From the NCBI RefSeq assembly GCF_000233715.2, contig NC_021184.1, positions 2,380,001-2,444,000 of the forward strand: DNA of 64,000 nucleotides. Reading direction: 5' to 3'. The notes beneath the pieces were generated by a model, which was given only the letters and a program-made list of their open reading frames with translations, was not told where the DNA came from and ran no database searches. The translations under genes and the position numbers were made by a program. This DNA comes from Desulfoscipio gibsoniae DSM 7213 (GTDB taxonomy: Bacteria > Bacillota > Desulfotomaculia > Desulfotomaculales > Desulfallaceae). This document shows, piece by piece, positions 9,360 to 18,858 of the stretch. The first letter of the stretch is position 1. Each line of letters opens with the position of its first letter.

Positions 9360-10940
9360 ATGAGTTATAGTAACGGAATCAATGCCAGTGCAGCGACACT
9401 CACCAAGAACAGAACACCGGGTAATGTTTGTTCCTCCAGCGGCTTATGCGCAACTTGTATAGACGGCTGCCCCGGCCTTTGCGAAGTAGGTAAATCAGCA
9501 TACCGGGGGCGGGAACTCATTTATCCGCAGCCTTTCGGCAGTACAACCAGCGCTTCCCAGAAGGAGTACCCAGTTGATTTATCCCACTTGAACATTATGG
9601 GTACAGCCGTTGGTGCACATGGCATCGAAGCCGATAGCGATAAAGCCACTTTTCCGGCTGTCAATCTGGAAACAGAAATCGGTTCTACCAATACTATTAA
9701 GCTTAAACTGCCCATTGTAATACCTGGCCTTGGTTCCACCCAGGTGGCCAAAGATAACTGGGAAGGCCTGGCCATTGGCGCAGCCATATCAGGCATTGTC
9801 CTGACCATTGGTGAAAATGTCTGTGGTATGGATCCCGATGGGGAAATTAAAAATGGCCGCGTGGTTAAGTCCCCGGACATGGCACGCCGGGTAAAACTGT
9901 TCCAGGAATGGTACAACGGATATGGTGCTATTGTGGTGCAGTTTAACGTTGAAGATACTCGCCTTGGAGTGGCCGAGTATGTGATTAACGAGCTGGGTGT
10001 GGAAGCAGTGGAAATTAAATGGGGCCAGGGCGCCAAGGATATCGGCGGTGAAGTTAAGCTTCCCTCTCTGGAAAGAGCCCAGCAGCTAAAATCCCGCGGC
10101 TATATTGTATTCCCGGATCCGGAAAACACAAATGTACAGCAAAGTTATGCACAGGGATCAGTGAAGGAATTTGAACGGCATTCTCGCATTGGCATGGTAG
10201 ATGAGGAATCATTCATGGCCCGGGTGGCTGAATTACGCAGCCTGGGAGCCAAACACGTTATGCTGAAAACCGGTGCCTATCGCCCGGCGGACCTGGCCCG
10301 GGCTGTTAAATTCGCTTCGCTGGCTAAAATAGATCTTTTGACCATTGATGGTGCCGGTGGCGGCACAGGTATGAGCCCGTGGCGGATGATGAACGAGTGG
10401 GGCGTGCCCACTGTCTACTTGGAGTCACTACTATATCAGTACATGGAACGCATCAAAGCCAAAGGCATGTATGTTCCCAAGGTAGCCGTAGCCGGCGGCT
10501 TTTCTCTGGAAGATCATATGTATAAAGGTCTGGCCCTGGCTGCGCCATACGTTAAAGCCATCGGCATGGCCCGCGCTCCACTAGCCGCCGCTATGGTCGG
10601 CAAAACCATCGGCAATTATGTTAAAGAAGGTAAAGTACCTGCTGATATAGCCAAGCGGTACGGCAATACCGTTGAGCAAATCTTTACCGCTAATACAGCC
10701 TTGAAACAGCAATATGGCGAAGATGCCGCCAGGATTCCGGCCACCGCTATGGGCGTTTACACTTACTTCGACCGTCTGGCCGTGGGCCTGCAGCAGCTGA
10801 TGTGTGGTGCCCGTAAGTTCAGCCTTGATTATATCACCAGGGATGACCTGGCCAGCATTACCCGGGAGGCGGCAGATGTCACCGGCATACCATATATCAT
10901 GGATTTAGATGCCGAAGAAGTTGAAAAGATCCTGGGTTAA
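9360..10940 (+). CDS. FMN-binding glutamate synthase-like protein (GltB central domain homologue)
   Basis: A 526-residue protein related to the FMN-binding (beta/alpha)8 domain of glutamate synthase. Motifs include KLPIVIPGLGST, GVEAVEIKWGQGAKDIGGEVKLP and IDLLTIDGAGGGTGMSPWRMMNEWGVPT. The N-terminus has a cysteine cluster (CSSSGLCATCIDGCPGLC) that could hold an Fe-S centre. It lacks the amidotransferase and GXGXG domains, so it is not a complete GOGAT; the enzymatic reaction is not established for this family. AGGAGG precedes the ATG by 12 bases. It lies between two IclR regulators and behind a promoter with four palindromic sites. Confidence 0.85.
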   Translation: MSYSNGINASAATLTKNRTPGNVCSSSGLCATCIDGCPGLCEVGKSAYRGRELIYPQPFGSTTSASQKEYPVDLSHLNIMGTAVGAHGIEADSDKATFPAVNLETEIGSTNTIKLKLPIVIPGLGSTQVAKDNWEGLAIGAAISGIVLTIGENVCGMDPDGEIKNGRVVKSPDMARRVKLFQEWYNGYGAIVVQFNVEDTRLGVAEYVINELGVEAVEIKWGQGAKDIGGEVKLPSLERAQQLKSRGYIVFPDPENTNVQQSYAQGSVKEFERHSRIGMVDEESFMARVAELRSLGAKHVMLKTGAYRPADLARAVKFASLAKIDLLTIDGAGGGTGMSPWRMMNEWGVPTVYLESLLYQYMERIKAKGMYVPKVAVAGGFSLEDHMYKGLALAAPYVKAIGMARAPLAAAMVGKTIGNYVKEGKVPADIAKRYGNTVEQIFTANTALKQQYGEDAARIPATAMGVYTYFDRLAVGLQQLMCGARKFSLDYITRDDLASITREAADVTGIPYIMDLDAEEVEKILG

Positions 10941-10984
10941 TTAAAATCAAGTAAAACCAAGGAGAGTTAAGGAGAGGTTGTCCC

Positions 10985-11770
10985 ATGTCAACGGGCAAGG
11001 AACGAAAAACAAAAACAGTACAGTCGGTAGATCGCTCCCTGGCCATTTTAGAAGCTCTGGCCAAACACAGGGAACCTATAGCACTAACCGTGCTCAGCGT
11101 TAAATTAGGACTGAATATTAGTACGGTACACCGTCTGCTCAATACACTAATTGTTGCCGGGTTTGTAGAGCAAGAGCCCAACCAGGGGCATTACCGCCTG
11201 GGCCTCAAAACATTTGAAATAGGCAATGCTGCTCTGTATAATCTGGACATTCGCTCCATTGCCAAACCCTATCTTAAAGAACTGGTGGATAGGTGCAGTG
11301 AAACGGCCAATCTTTCTGTACTCAACCGTGGTGAGGTAGTTTATATAGATCAGGTGGAATCACCCAATATAGTAAAAATGTTTGCTAAACCCGGGACCAG
11401 AGGGCCGGCTTACTGCACGGCCAGCGGTAAGGTGCTGCTGGCCGCCCTTCCCCCGGGTGAACTAAACCAAATTATCAAGGAAACCAAGTTCTATAAATAT
11501 ACCGACAGTACCATCACTGACCCCGAACTATTAAAAAAAGAATTAGCCAAAGTTAACCAACAGAATTACGCTAGTGATTTGGGTGAACTGGAAGAAGGAG
11601 TACAGTGTGTGGCAGCGCCCATTCGTAGTCATGAGGGTAAAATCATTGCTGCCATCAGCGTATCCGGACCGGATGCCCGCATTAGCCAAGGCTTCCCCCA
11701 GGCCGAACTAATTAAGCTAATCACCGAAGCCGCCAACCGCATATCCCTCCAGTTAGGCTTTTATCGTTAA
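10985..11770 (+). CDS. IclR-family transcriptional regulator (copy 2)
   Basis: A 261-residue IclR protein: an N-terminal winged helix-turn-helix (VQSVDRSLAILEALAKHREP, then LTVLSVKLGLNISTVHRLLNTL) and a C-terminal effector domain (GPAYCTASGKVLLAALPPGE, GVQCVAAPIRSHEGKIIAAISVSGP). It follows the GltB-like gene by 44 bases with its own GGAGAGG site, so they are probably co-transcribed. Its strong resemblance along its whole length to the IclR at 7971 indicates a duplication, leaving the GltB-like gene between two paralogues. Confidence 0.93.
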   Translation: MSTGKERKTKTVQSVDRSLAILEALAKHREPIALTVLSVKLGLNISTVHRLLNTLIVAGFVEQEPNQGHYRLGLKTFEIGNAALYNLDIRSIAKPYLKELVDRCSETANLSVLNRGEVVYIDQVESPNIVKMFAKPGTRGPAYCTASGKVLLAALPPGELNQIIKETKFYKYTDSTITDPELLKKELAKVNQQNYASDLGELEEGVQCVAAPIRSHEGKIIAAISVSGPDARISQGFPQAELIKLITEAANRISLQLGFYR

Positions 11771-11832
11771 TGTTATCACTCCACTTTCGGGGTTCAAGAT
11801 TTGCTTGACACCTTGGATTAAGGAGGTGCGCT

Positions 11833-14388
11833 ATGGGCATCAACAATAAGGTAAGCACTGGCTTGAAGGGTTTTGACCAAGCCATTGACATGCTGCGGCT
11901 GGGCGATAATGTTGTATGGCAAGTGGATGCAGTCTCTGATTACCGGAAAATCGTTGAACCCTATGTAACACAGGCCAGGCTGGACCAAAGAAAACTGGTT
12001 TACGTCCGCTTTGGCAGCCATGCTCCGCTGCTGGAGGACAGCCCGGAGATTAAAGTTTATCACCTGGATGCAAAAAAAGGCTTTGAAAGCTTTGCCACAG
12101 AGGTGCACAGCCTGGTAGAGCAGGAAGGGCACAAAGCCTTTTATGTTTTTGACTGCCTGAGTGATTTATTGGAATACTGGTATTCTGATTTAATGATTAG
12201 CAACTTTTTCAAGGTGTCCTGTCCCTTTCTACATGAACTGGACACCATAGCTTATTTTGCCATTAAACGCAATGTACACACTTACAGCACCATTGCGTGT
12301 ATCCGTGAAACGACACAGCTGTTGCTGGATTTATACCAGGTTAAGAACAAATTTTATATTCACCCCCTTAAAGTCTGGAAGCGTTACTCGCCCACCATGT
12401 TTTTCCCGCATTTAATTCAGGGTCGGAAGGCTGTCTGCATCACGGCCAGTTCCGAGGCCGCCGAACTGTTCTCCAGCATAAACCGCGGTGAGGAAAGGCT
12501 GGATTACTGGGATGTTGTTTTTAACCAGGCCAAATCTGCGCTAACTCTCGGGCCAGAAGAACAGGAAAAAGCCAAAAGACTATTAATGACGCTGCTCATC
12601 GGCAGCGAGTCTAGAATGTTCGAACTGTGCGACCGGTATTTTACTCTAAAGGACATTTTAAACATTGCAGCCAGAGAAGTGGGATCGGGCTTTATCGGAG
12701 GCAAGAGCGTGGGTATGCTTTTGGCGCGAAAAATTTTGGAGCAGGAAGGCCATGACCGCTTTATCCCCTATTTAGAGCCCCATGACTCTTACTATCTGGG
12801 GTCGGATGTTTTCTATACCTATCTCGTGCAAAACGGCTGCTGGAAGCTGCGCACCAAGCAGAAGACGAAAGAAGGTTATTTTAAATACGCGCCTGAATTG
12901 AAGCAAAAAATCTTAAATGGTAAGTTTTCGGAGCCCATACGGGAAAAATTTATGCGCATGCTTGAATACTTCGGGCAATCACCCATTATTGTACGTTCCA
13001 GTTCCCTGCTGGAGGATAATTTCGGTAACACCTTTGCGGGGAAATATGAAAGCGTGTTCTGCGTGAATCAGGGTACGCCCGAAGAACGCTTTGCAGCCTT
13101 TGAACAGGCGATCCGCACGGTTTATGCCAGCACTATGAATGAGGATGCGCTGGCCTATCGAATGAACCGGGGGCTTTTTGATAAGGATGAACAGATGGCC
13201 ATCCTGGTGCAGCGGGTGTCCGGGGATTATCACAAGGAAAAATTTTTCCCCCATTTGGCAGGGGTGGGTAACTCCTCCAACCTTTATGTTTGGGACAAAA
13301 GCGTGGATATGAACGCAGGCATGCTGCGCCTGGTCTTTGGGCTTGGCACCAGAGCGGTGGAAAGAACTATCGACGATTATGCCAAAATTGTTTGTCTGGA
13401 TAACCCTTTACGCACACCCCCGGTAAATTGTGAGGACAAAAAGAAATTTTCCCAGCATTATGTGGATGTGCTCTCCTTAAAACAAAACACCTTAACCAGT
13501 CAAAGCTGGGAAAAGATTGTTAATGATGATCTCAAAGTAGACAAAAACCTGTTTGCTTCTTGGGACCACCAAACAGCCAACCGCCTGCGCGAGCTTGGCT
13601 ATACCAGCAATCATCTGGCTTATATCCTTGATTTTTCTAAACTGCTTAAAGACACCGAATTTCCAGGCCTGATGCGAGATATGCTGGCACTTTTGTCCGA
13701 GGTTTATGATTATCCTGTGGACATTGAGTTTACAGCCAATTTTACTGCCGACAACCACTTTAAGGTCAATCTTCTGCAATGCCGCCCGCTGCGGACCAGG
13801 GGTCTGGGTACTGCGATGCAGATGCCGGAACTGGTAGACGAGCAGGACTGTTTCTTCTCCACGCGGGGTAATTTCATGGGCGGAAACGTGCGCTTACCTG
13901 TTGATTTTGTTGTTTATGTACATGCGCAGGCTTATGCGGAACGTAATGAACAGAGTAAATGCGCGGTGGCCAGGCAGATTGGTTTGCTCAATACGGCACT
14001 GAAAGGGAAAAACGTCATGCTGGTGGGTCCGGGCAGATGGGGGTCCACCACGCCGTCACTGGGCGTACCAGTACATTTTACAGAGCTGTGCAATATGTCG
14101 GTCATCTGCGAGGTAGCCTCCTGCGATGCAGGATTTACACCTGAGCTGTCCTACGGCACCCACTTTTTTCAGAACCTGGTGGAAGCGGGCATTTTTTATG
14201 TAGCCATTTTTGACGGGCAGGAAGATGTTGTGTTTCACCCGGAGCGTATCTTAAAAAGAGATAATATGCTGACAGCCATTTTACCTCAATGCACACAGAT
14301 TGCCGATGTAATCCATGTTGCCCAAACAGATGGCCTGGTATTATTCTCCGATATTGTAAGGGGTCAGGCTTTAACTTTATTAAACTAA
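11833..14388 (+). CDS. KaiC-like domain fused to PEP synthase/PPDK N-terminal (ATP-grasp) domain, function unknown
   Basis: An 851-residue protein with an unusual architecture. The first 200 residues start with STGLKGFDQAIDMLRLGDNVVWQV, recalling KaiC/RadA-type ATPases, but the Walker A lysine motif is missing. From about residue 290 comes a pyruvate phosphate dikinase N-terminal domain: GGKSVGMLLARKIL and IIVRSSSLLEDNFGNTFAGKYESVF near 380-410, then LLQCRPLRTRG near 655. A C-terminal extension follows. There is no PEP-utilising mobile domain with a catalytic histidine, so it cannot be a complete dikinase. AGGAGG precedes the ATG. Annotated relatives are only called PEP/pyruvate-binding proteins. 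Confidence 0.75.
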   Translation: MGINNKVSTGLKGFDQAIDMLRLGDNVVWQVDAVSDYRKIVEPYVTQARLDQRKLVYVRFGSHAPLLEDSPEIKVYHLDAKKGFESFATEVHSLVEQEGHKAFYVFDCLSDLLEYWYSDLMISNFFKVSCPFLHELDTIAYFAIKRNVHTYSTIACIRETTQLLLDLYQVKNKFYIHPLKVWKRYSPTMFFPHLIQGRKAVCITASSEAAELFSSINRGEERLDYWDVVFNQAKSALTLGPEEQEKAKRLLMTLLIGSESRMFELCDRYFTLKDILNIAAREVGSGFIGGKSVGMLLARKILEQEGHDRFIPYLEPHDSYYLGSDVFYTYLVQNGCWKLRTKQKTKEGYFKYAPELKQKILNGKFSEPIREKFMRMLEYFGQSPIIVRSSSLLEDNFGNTFAGKYESVFCVNQGTPEERFAAFEQAIRTVYASTMNEDALAYRMNRGLFDKDEQMAILVQRVSGDYHKEKFFPHLAGVGNSSNLYVWDKSVDMNAGMLRLVFGLGTRAVERTIDDYAKIVCLDNPLRTPPVNCEDKKKFSQHYVDVLSLKQNTLTSQSWEKIVNDDLKVDKNLFASWDHQTANRLRELGYTSNHLAYILDFSKLLKDTEFPGLMRDMLALLSEVYDYPVDIEFTANFTADNHFKVNLLQCRPLRTRGLGTAMQMPELVDEQDCFFSTRGNFMGGNVRLPVDFVVYVHAQAYAERNEQSKCAVARQIGLLNTALKGKNVMLVGPGRWGSTTPSLGVPVHFTELCNMSVICEVASCDAGFTPELSYGTHFFQNLVEAGIFYVAIFDGQEDVVFHPERILKRDNMLTAILPQCTQIADVIHVAQTDGLVLFSDIVRGQALTLLN

Positions 14389-14603
14389 CTTCAATATACG
14401 AATATGCTAATATTGCTTTACTACTTCCACCAAGGTGCCGTTATTTTTATTGAAATTATGACTACCGAATACCATCCGGACTACGCCTACCTGCCAGAAT
14501 AGCTGACTTAATAACCTTTCGCCAATGATAAGCAAAAAATTACTCACCCGCCGACTGATCACCTGTATCCGGGCTGTAACCTATGATACCAGGCTACTAC
14601 CTG

Positions 14604-16670
14604 CTACTGTAAAAGGCTCCCCAGTACCTCTGTCTCCGTCACCGGTTCCCGGCAGGCCCGATCCCGGCAAACGTATGCGGTTGCCCGGCCGTCAATAGAT
14701 TTCTGCTCCCGGGTAAATGGTGCCAGTTTTCCAATCTGCCCGCCATCCTGTTGGTCACCATCCCCTTCGGGACGGTAGATAAGCACAGCACCGGGCGCAT
14801 ACTGCCGCTGGGCCAGACGTAACATTTCCGCCACTTGCGGGTCATCCCTTTGGCCTGTAATGACAATTTCGCTGGTCGGCCCGGTGGCAAACAATAAAGC
14901 GGTCAAAAAATATGCGTATCCCCTGGGGTGCTGAGCGGCCGTCCCGGCAAAAATATCTATCTGGCGCTCAGCTAATTCCTCCAGCTCGCTGTTCCCGGTT
15001 ATGGCGGCCAACTGCAGCAGGTTGGCGGCCATTACGGAATTGCCCGACGGCATGGCCCCATCATATATTTCCTTGGGCCGGGCAATCAGCTGCTCGGAGT
15101 CGGTACCGTAGAAAAAGAACCCTCCTTGCTCCTGATCCCAGAACAAATCCCGTACGTGATGTGTTAGGTCAATTGCCCTACTCAAATAAACCGCCTGGAA
15201 AGTAGCCCGGTACAATTCCAATAAACCCCAAATCACAAAAGCATAGTCGTCCAGGTAGCCGTTTAAATCTGACTCTCCGTCCCGGTAGCGGGCCAACAAC
15301 CGGCCATCCCGCCTCTGCAGCTTGTGCCGGATAAACTGCTCCGCTTTTACCGCGGCATCCCGGTAACGCACGTCTCCCAGCACGGCGGCTCCCCGGGCCA
15401 GGGCGGCCATCATCAACCCATTCCAGGCTGTCAAGACTTTATCGTCTTTAAACGGGTGTACCCTCCGGGCCCGGTGGTTAAACAATTTTTGTCGGCTTTC
15501 CTCTAACAGCTGCAGCAATGCGCGGGTCTCTATACCTAATTTTCGGGCGTGTTCTTCGGGTAAAGCGCTAATTAAATTAGGTATACTTTTACTTTCAAAA
15601 TTACCGCTTTCGGTAATATTATAAACCTTACAATAAATATCCCCATTTTCACGCCCCAATACTTGGTATACTTCGGCAGGGCTCCAAACATAAAATTTCC
15701 CCTCTACCCCTTCAGAATCAGCATCTTCGGCGGAATAAAATCCTCCTTCGGGGTGAGTCATATCTCTGAGCACATAGGTAAATATTTGCCGTGCCGCCCC
15801 GGCATAAAAATCATTTTGGGTAGCCTGGTAGACTTCCAGAAATGCCAGGGCCAGTAAGGCGTTGTCATACAACATCTTTTCGAAATGAGGCACCAGCCAC
15901 TTTTCGTCGGTGGAATAACGGGAGAAGCCAAAACCAATATGATCGTTAATACCTCCCCGGTAAATGGACTGCAGCGTCTTTTTAGCCATGTTCAGGGCAG
16001 CTTCTTCTCCGTTTTGCTTCCAATAACGCATTAAAAAAAGCAGATTATGCGGAGTAGGGAACTTGGGGGCTAAGCCAAAACCACCGTATTGCTTATCAAA
16101 GGACTGCCGGAACTGCTTATAGCCCCGGGCGGATATATCAGCCAGCGGTTCGTCCGCCAAATAACCCCCCGGTGTAAACTGCACCTGCTCGGTGATCATA
16201 TCGCTGGCTTGGATTAGTTTGTCTCTGTCATTAGTCCATTTATCGGCCACCTGCTCTATAATATCCAGCAGTCCGGCCCTTCCCCAGCGGGAACGTTTAG
16301 GGAAATATGTGCCGGCAAAGAACGGTTTTTTGTCAGGGGTCATAATTACCGTAAGCGGCCAGCCGCCCTGTCCGGTCAAGGCTTGGCAGACAGTCATGTA
16401 TATCTGGTCGATATCCGGGCGTTCCTCCCTGTCCACCTTTATGGAAACAAAATGGTGGTTTAGTGCATCGGCTACTTCTTGATCTTCGAATGATTCCCGT
16501 TCCATCACATGACACCAGTGACATGTGCTGTAACCGATACTCAAAAATATAGGTAAATTAAATCTTTGTGCCCTTTTAAAAGCCTCATCCGACCAAGGAT
16601 ACCAATCAACCGGGTTGTTAGCATGCTGCAGCAGGTAAGGGCTTTTCTCTTTGGCAAGTCTGTTGACCAA
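14604..16670 (-). CDS. yyaL: Thioredoxin-domain protein of the YyaL/DUF255 (SPATA20) family
   Basis: A 688-residue protein of normal family length. The N-terminal thioredoxin-like domain has NPVDWYPW and [16 protein letters not shown], with Cys50 and Cys53 forming the CxxC pair. The remainder is an (alpha/alpha)6 barrel-like region related to N-acylglucosamine 2-epimerases ([54 protein letters not shown]). The family is widespread and its biochemical role is unsettled. The start is TTG at 16670 with AGGAGG nine bases upstream. It is transcribed convergently with the 851-residue fusion gene. Confidence 0.93.
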   Translation of the reverse strand: MVNRLAKEKSPYLLQHANNPVDWYPWSDEAFKRAQRFNLPIFLSIGYSTCHWCHVMERESFEDQEVADALNHHFVSIKVDREERPDIDQIYMTVCQALTGQGGWPLTVIMTPDKKPFFAGTYFPKRSRWGRAGLLDIIEQVADKWTNDRDKLIQASDMITEQVQFTPGGYLADEPLADISARGYKQFRQSFDKQYGGFGLAPKFPTPHNLLFLMRYWKQNGEEAALNMAKKTLQSIYRGGINDHIGFGFSRYSTDEKWLVPHFEKMLYDNALLALAFLEVYQATQNDFYAGAARQIFTYVLRDMTHPEGGFYSAEDADSEGVEGKFYVWSPAEVYQVLGRENGDIYCKVYNITESGNFESKSIPNLISALPEEHARKLGIETRALLQLLEESRQKLFNHRARRVHPFKDDKVLTAWNGLMMAALARGAAVLGDVRYRDAAVKAEQFIRHKLQRRDGRLLARYRDGESDLNGYLDDYAFVIWGLLELYRATFQAVYLSRAIDLTHHVRDLFWDQEQGGFFFYGTDSEQLIARPKEIYDGAMPSGNSVMAANLLQLAAITGNSELEELAERQIDIFAGTAAQHPRGYAYFLTALLFATGPTSEIVITGQRDDPQVAEMLRLAQRQYAPGAVLIYRPEGDGDQQDGGQIGKLAPFTREQKSIDGRATAYVCRDRACREPVTETEVLGSLLQ

Positions 16671-16908
16671 AAAAATAACCTCCTAAAACTGTTTGAGATT
16701 ATTATTTATGATAACTTGCAAAAATATTAACATTATTCTTTGGCCAATGCTTTTCTATACAATATTTTATACTATTCATCCGGACTTTCTTTCTTAACGC
16801 GATGTTGGCAGACAAGCAAAATATAGCGCAAAAAAAACAATCATGGTATGGACCAATCAACATTCCGATACAACGTCACTGTAGATGGGTCAACATTACT
16901 ACTGACGG

Positions 16909-17910
16909 TTATATGATCTCGGCAATTTCCTCAATTCTTGCTGTAGCTGCCGCGAACTCTTGTATTGATGCTGAAATTTGTTGAGTAGATGCAGCTTGCT
17001 GTTGCCCAATTTCTAATATTTCAGTAGTTTTATCTACTATTTGTAAAACTTTATTATTGATTTCTTCTATAATATCTTTTATCTCTTTAACGGAAATAGC
17101 ACTGTTTAAAGCCATTTTGCGGATTTCTTCAGCTACTACGGAAAAGCCCCGACCATGCTCGCCAGCCCTTGCCGCTTCAATAGCTGCGTTTAAACCAAGA
17201 AGATTAGATTTTGTTGCCACGTCACTAATAAAAAGTAGAATCTTATCTGTCTCTTTAATTTGCTGTTGCGCTTCTCGCCCCAGTATTTTCATGTTTTCTT
17301 GGTTTTGAGCTAACTGTTCTGCTGATGAAGCTAGCTCCTCAATTGTTGCCGATATTTGCTCCGCAGTGGAAGCTACATTTTGAGCTGATTCAATTAATGT
17401 TTCTTGGTTTACCAGACTAATTCCCAATCCGATTCCACCGATAATATTTCCTTTTTCATCCTTAATCGGTACACCAGTTGATTTAAAAGGTATCCCAAAA
17501 ACTCCTTTTGGAATTGTTAACCTAACATCTCTACCTGTATTTAAAGCCTGGTATATCGCATCTCCCTCTGGTACCTTCATTCCGATGATCTCTCCCGGCA
17601 TTTTCACTTCCCTACCAGGTATGTAACCTATAAATTTTTCTTTATCTGTTATCCCAATCATAGAATCAAGTGGAAGTAGTTTTTGTATAATTGGAGCAGC
17701 CTTTATCAAAGCATCAAGAAGGGTTTCAGGTTTGGGTTGATTTTGAAGATCTATAACTTTTAGATCTTTCGGATGATGATCCGTATTAATGTGATGATCT
17801 GTTTTAATAGGATTATCTGTGCTGACAGAAACATTAATATCTTTTTTCACTAGTTTATTCCAAAACAAAGCATTATACCCCCTATCATTATTTACTAAAA
17901 TTTCTAACAT
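16909..17910 (-). CDS. Soluble methyl-accepting chemotaxis-type signal transducer
   Basis: A 333-residue cytoplasmic receptor with no membrane segment. The N-terminal third is a ligand-sensing region ([35 protein letters not shown], then a PAS/Cache-like [20 protein letters not shown]). The C-terminal half is a short coiled-coil hairpin whose tip reads [30 protein letters not shown], the CheA/CheW-binding motif. ATG 17910 lacks a good ribosome site. TTG at 17868 is preceded by GGGGG nine bases upstream and would start FWNKLVKKD, so it may be the true start. No che genes are nearby, and the receptor may feed a non-motility pathway. Confidence 0.88.
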   Translation of the reverse strand: MLEILVNNDRGYNALFWNKLVKKDINVSVSTDNPIKTDHHINTDHHPKDLKVIDLQNQPKPETLLDALIKAAPIIQKLLPLDSMIGITDKEKFIGYIPGREVKMPGEIIGMKVPEGDAIYQALNTGRDVRLTIPKGVFGIPFKSTGVPIKDEKGNIIGGIGLGISLVNQETLIESAQNVASTAEQISATIEELASSAEQLAQNQENMKILGREAQQQIKETDKILLFISDVATKSNLLGLNAAIEAARAGEHGRGFSVVAEEIRKMALNSAISVKEIKDIIEEINNKVLQIVDKTTEILEIGQQQAASTQQISASIQEFAAATARIEEIAEII

Positions 17911-18711
17911 ATCTAAATATTCTGCTATGACATTTCTAATAGAATCTATTTTATATCATCTCGAAACCGTAATCCTCTAACAATTAGTCACCACCTTACG
18001 TAATAAAGCGACCTAATTAAGCCGCTACATAATGAAAATTCTTAAGCAGCCTGGCAGTTATAGCTTTTAAAGTTTTAGGCTTGCAGTTTTTTGACCCAAT
18101 CTTTAGAATTGATTACCTTTTAAAAAATAACCTGCAATATCCTAGGAAATTCAACTTTATACAAGAGGTTTTAACCATGTATAATATTTATCTAAAATAT
18201 TATAAAATCCTCTTAATAATCTATAACATTTCTCAAACAGTCAAATTCTAAGTAGGGTCAAAAATTATTTCCTTCAACTTTCCCCGTGCCCTTCGAACCG
18301 TGTAATCTTTCAGGTCTGATATATTTTTTGTACTTCCAGGAGCTTCTGTAACAATTTTTTTAGAAGTTTTGCAATAAATTAAGATACCCGCCCCCTATAT
18401 CAATATATTTAATTACATCTTTTATATCATAAACTGCCTGTGACAAAAGTATGGACAAACTAGCCAGGACTAAGACGGTGAAGATACGATCATACGAAAA
18501 ATTAAATACGAACAGGCCGGAGGCCTAAAAGAAAAAGAGACCCTCGCCTCGGGTACTTCCAACTTGAGTTTTTGATAGCTATTCCTAAATTTCTTTTGTA
18601 ATGTTTTAGAGTTTTTGTACTAGACTAGTTCCAATATTTACTTGCAATTACCATTTTATATGCACTACCATTTTAATATCAATTTGCATATTCTGTATTA
18701 GTAAGGCTCAA
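17911..18711. other. Long AT-rich intergenic space before the asnB leader
   Basis: About 800 bases with no supported gene, terminator or known RNA on either strand. The segment 18480-18570 gives short open stretches (DGEDTIIRKIKYEQAGG on +), but nothing recognisable. The asnB promoter must lie near its end, yet no clear hexamer pair was found. Confidence 0.4.
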
Positions 18712-18786
18712 GTAGATGCAACAGCGCATCTACCTTTTACGGCAATGTCGCCCGCCTTTTTTGGTGGGCGACATTTTTATTTTTTC
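18712..18786 (+). promoter_or_regulatory. ANTAR-type antitermination leader of asnB
   Basis: A strong eight-pair hairpin (18712-18733, loop AACAGC) is followed by a three-pair stem (18741-18752) closing the hexaloop AATGTC, which has A1 and G4. The second hairpin overlaps the left arm of an intrinsic terminator (18744-18756 paired with 18763-18775, 13 bp, then a T-rich run). Layout and terminator overlap match the glnA leaders. The first loop has A rather than G at position 4, so the match is imperfect. The asnB start codon is about 80 bases downstream. Confidence 0.65.
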
Positions 18787-18858
18787 TGGGCCATGCTGTG
18801 CTCAGCTTTAGAAAATATAAATTTAGTTAATTTAATCATCATGGGAGGGATAGTTTAA

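Noticed and set aside
16802-16984. 60-residue + strand frame upstream of the chemotaxis-type receptor
   Set aside because: It overlaps the receptor gene antisense, lacks a ribosome site and reads as non-protein.
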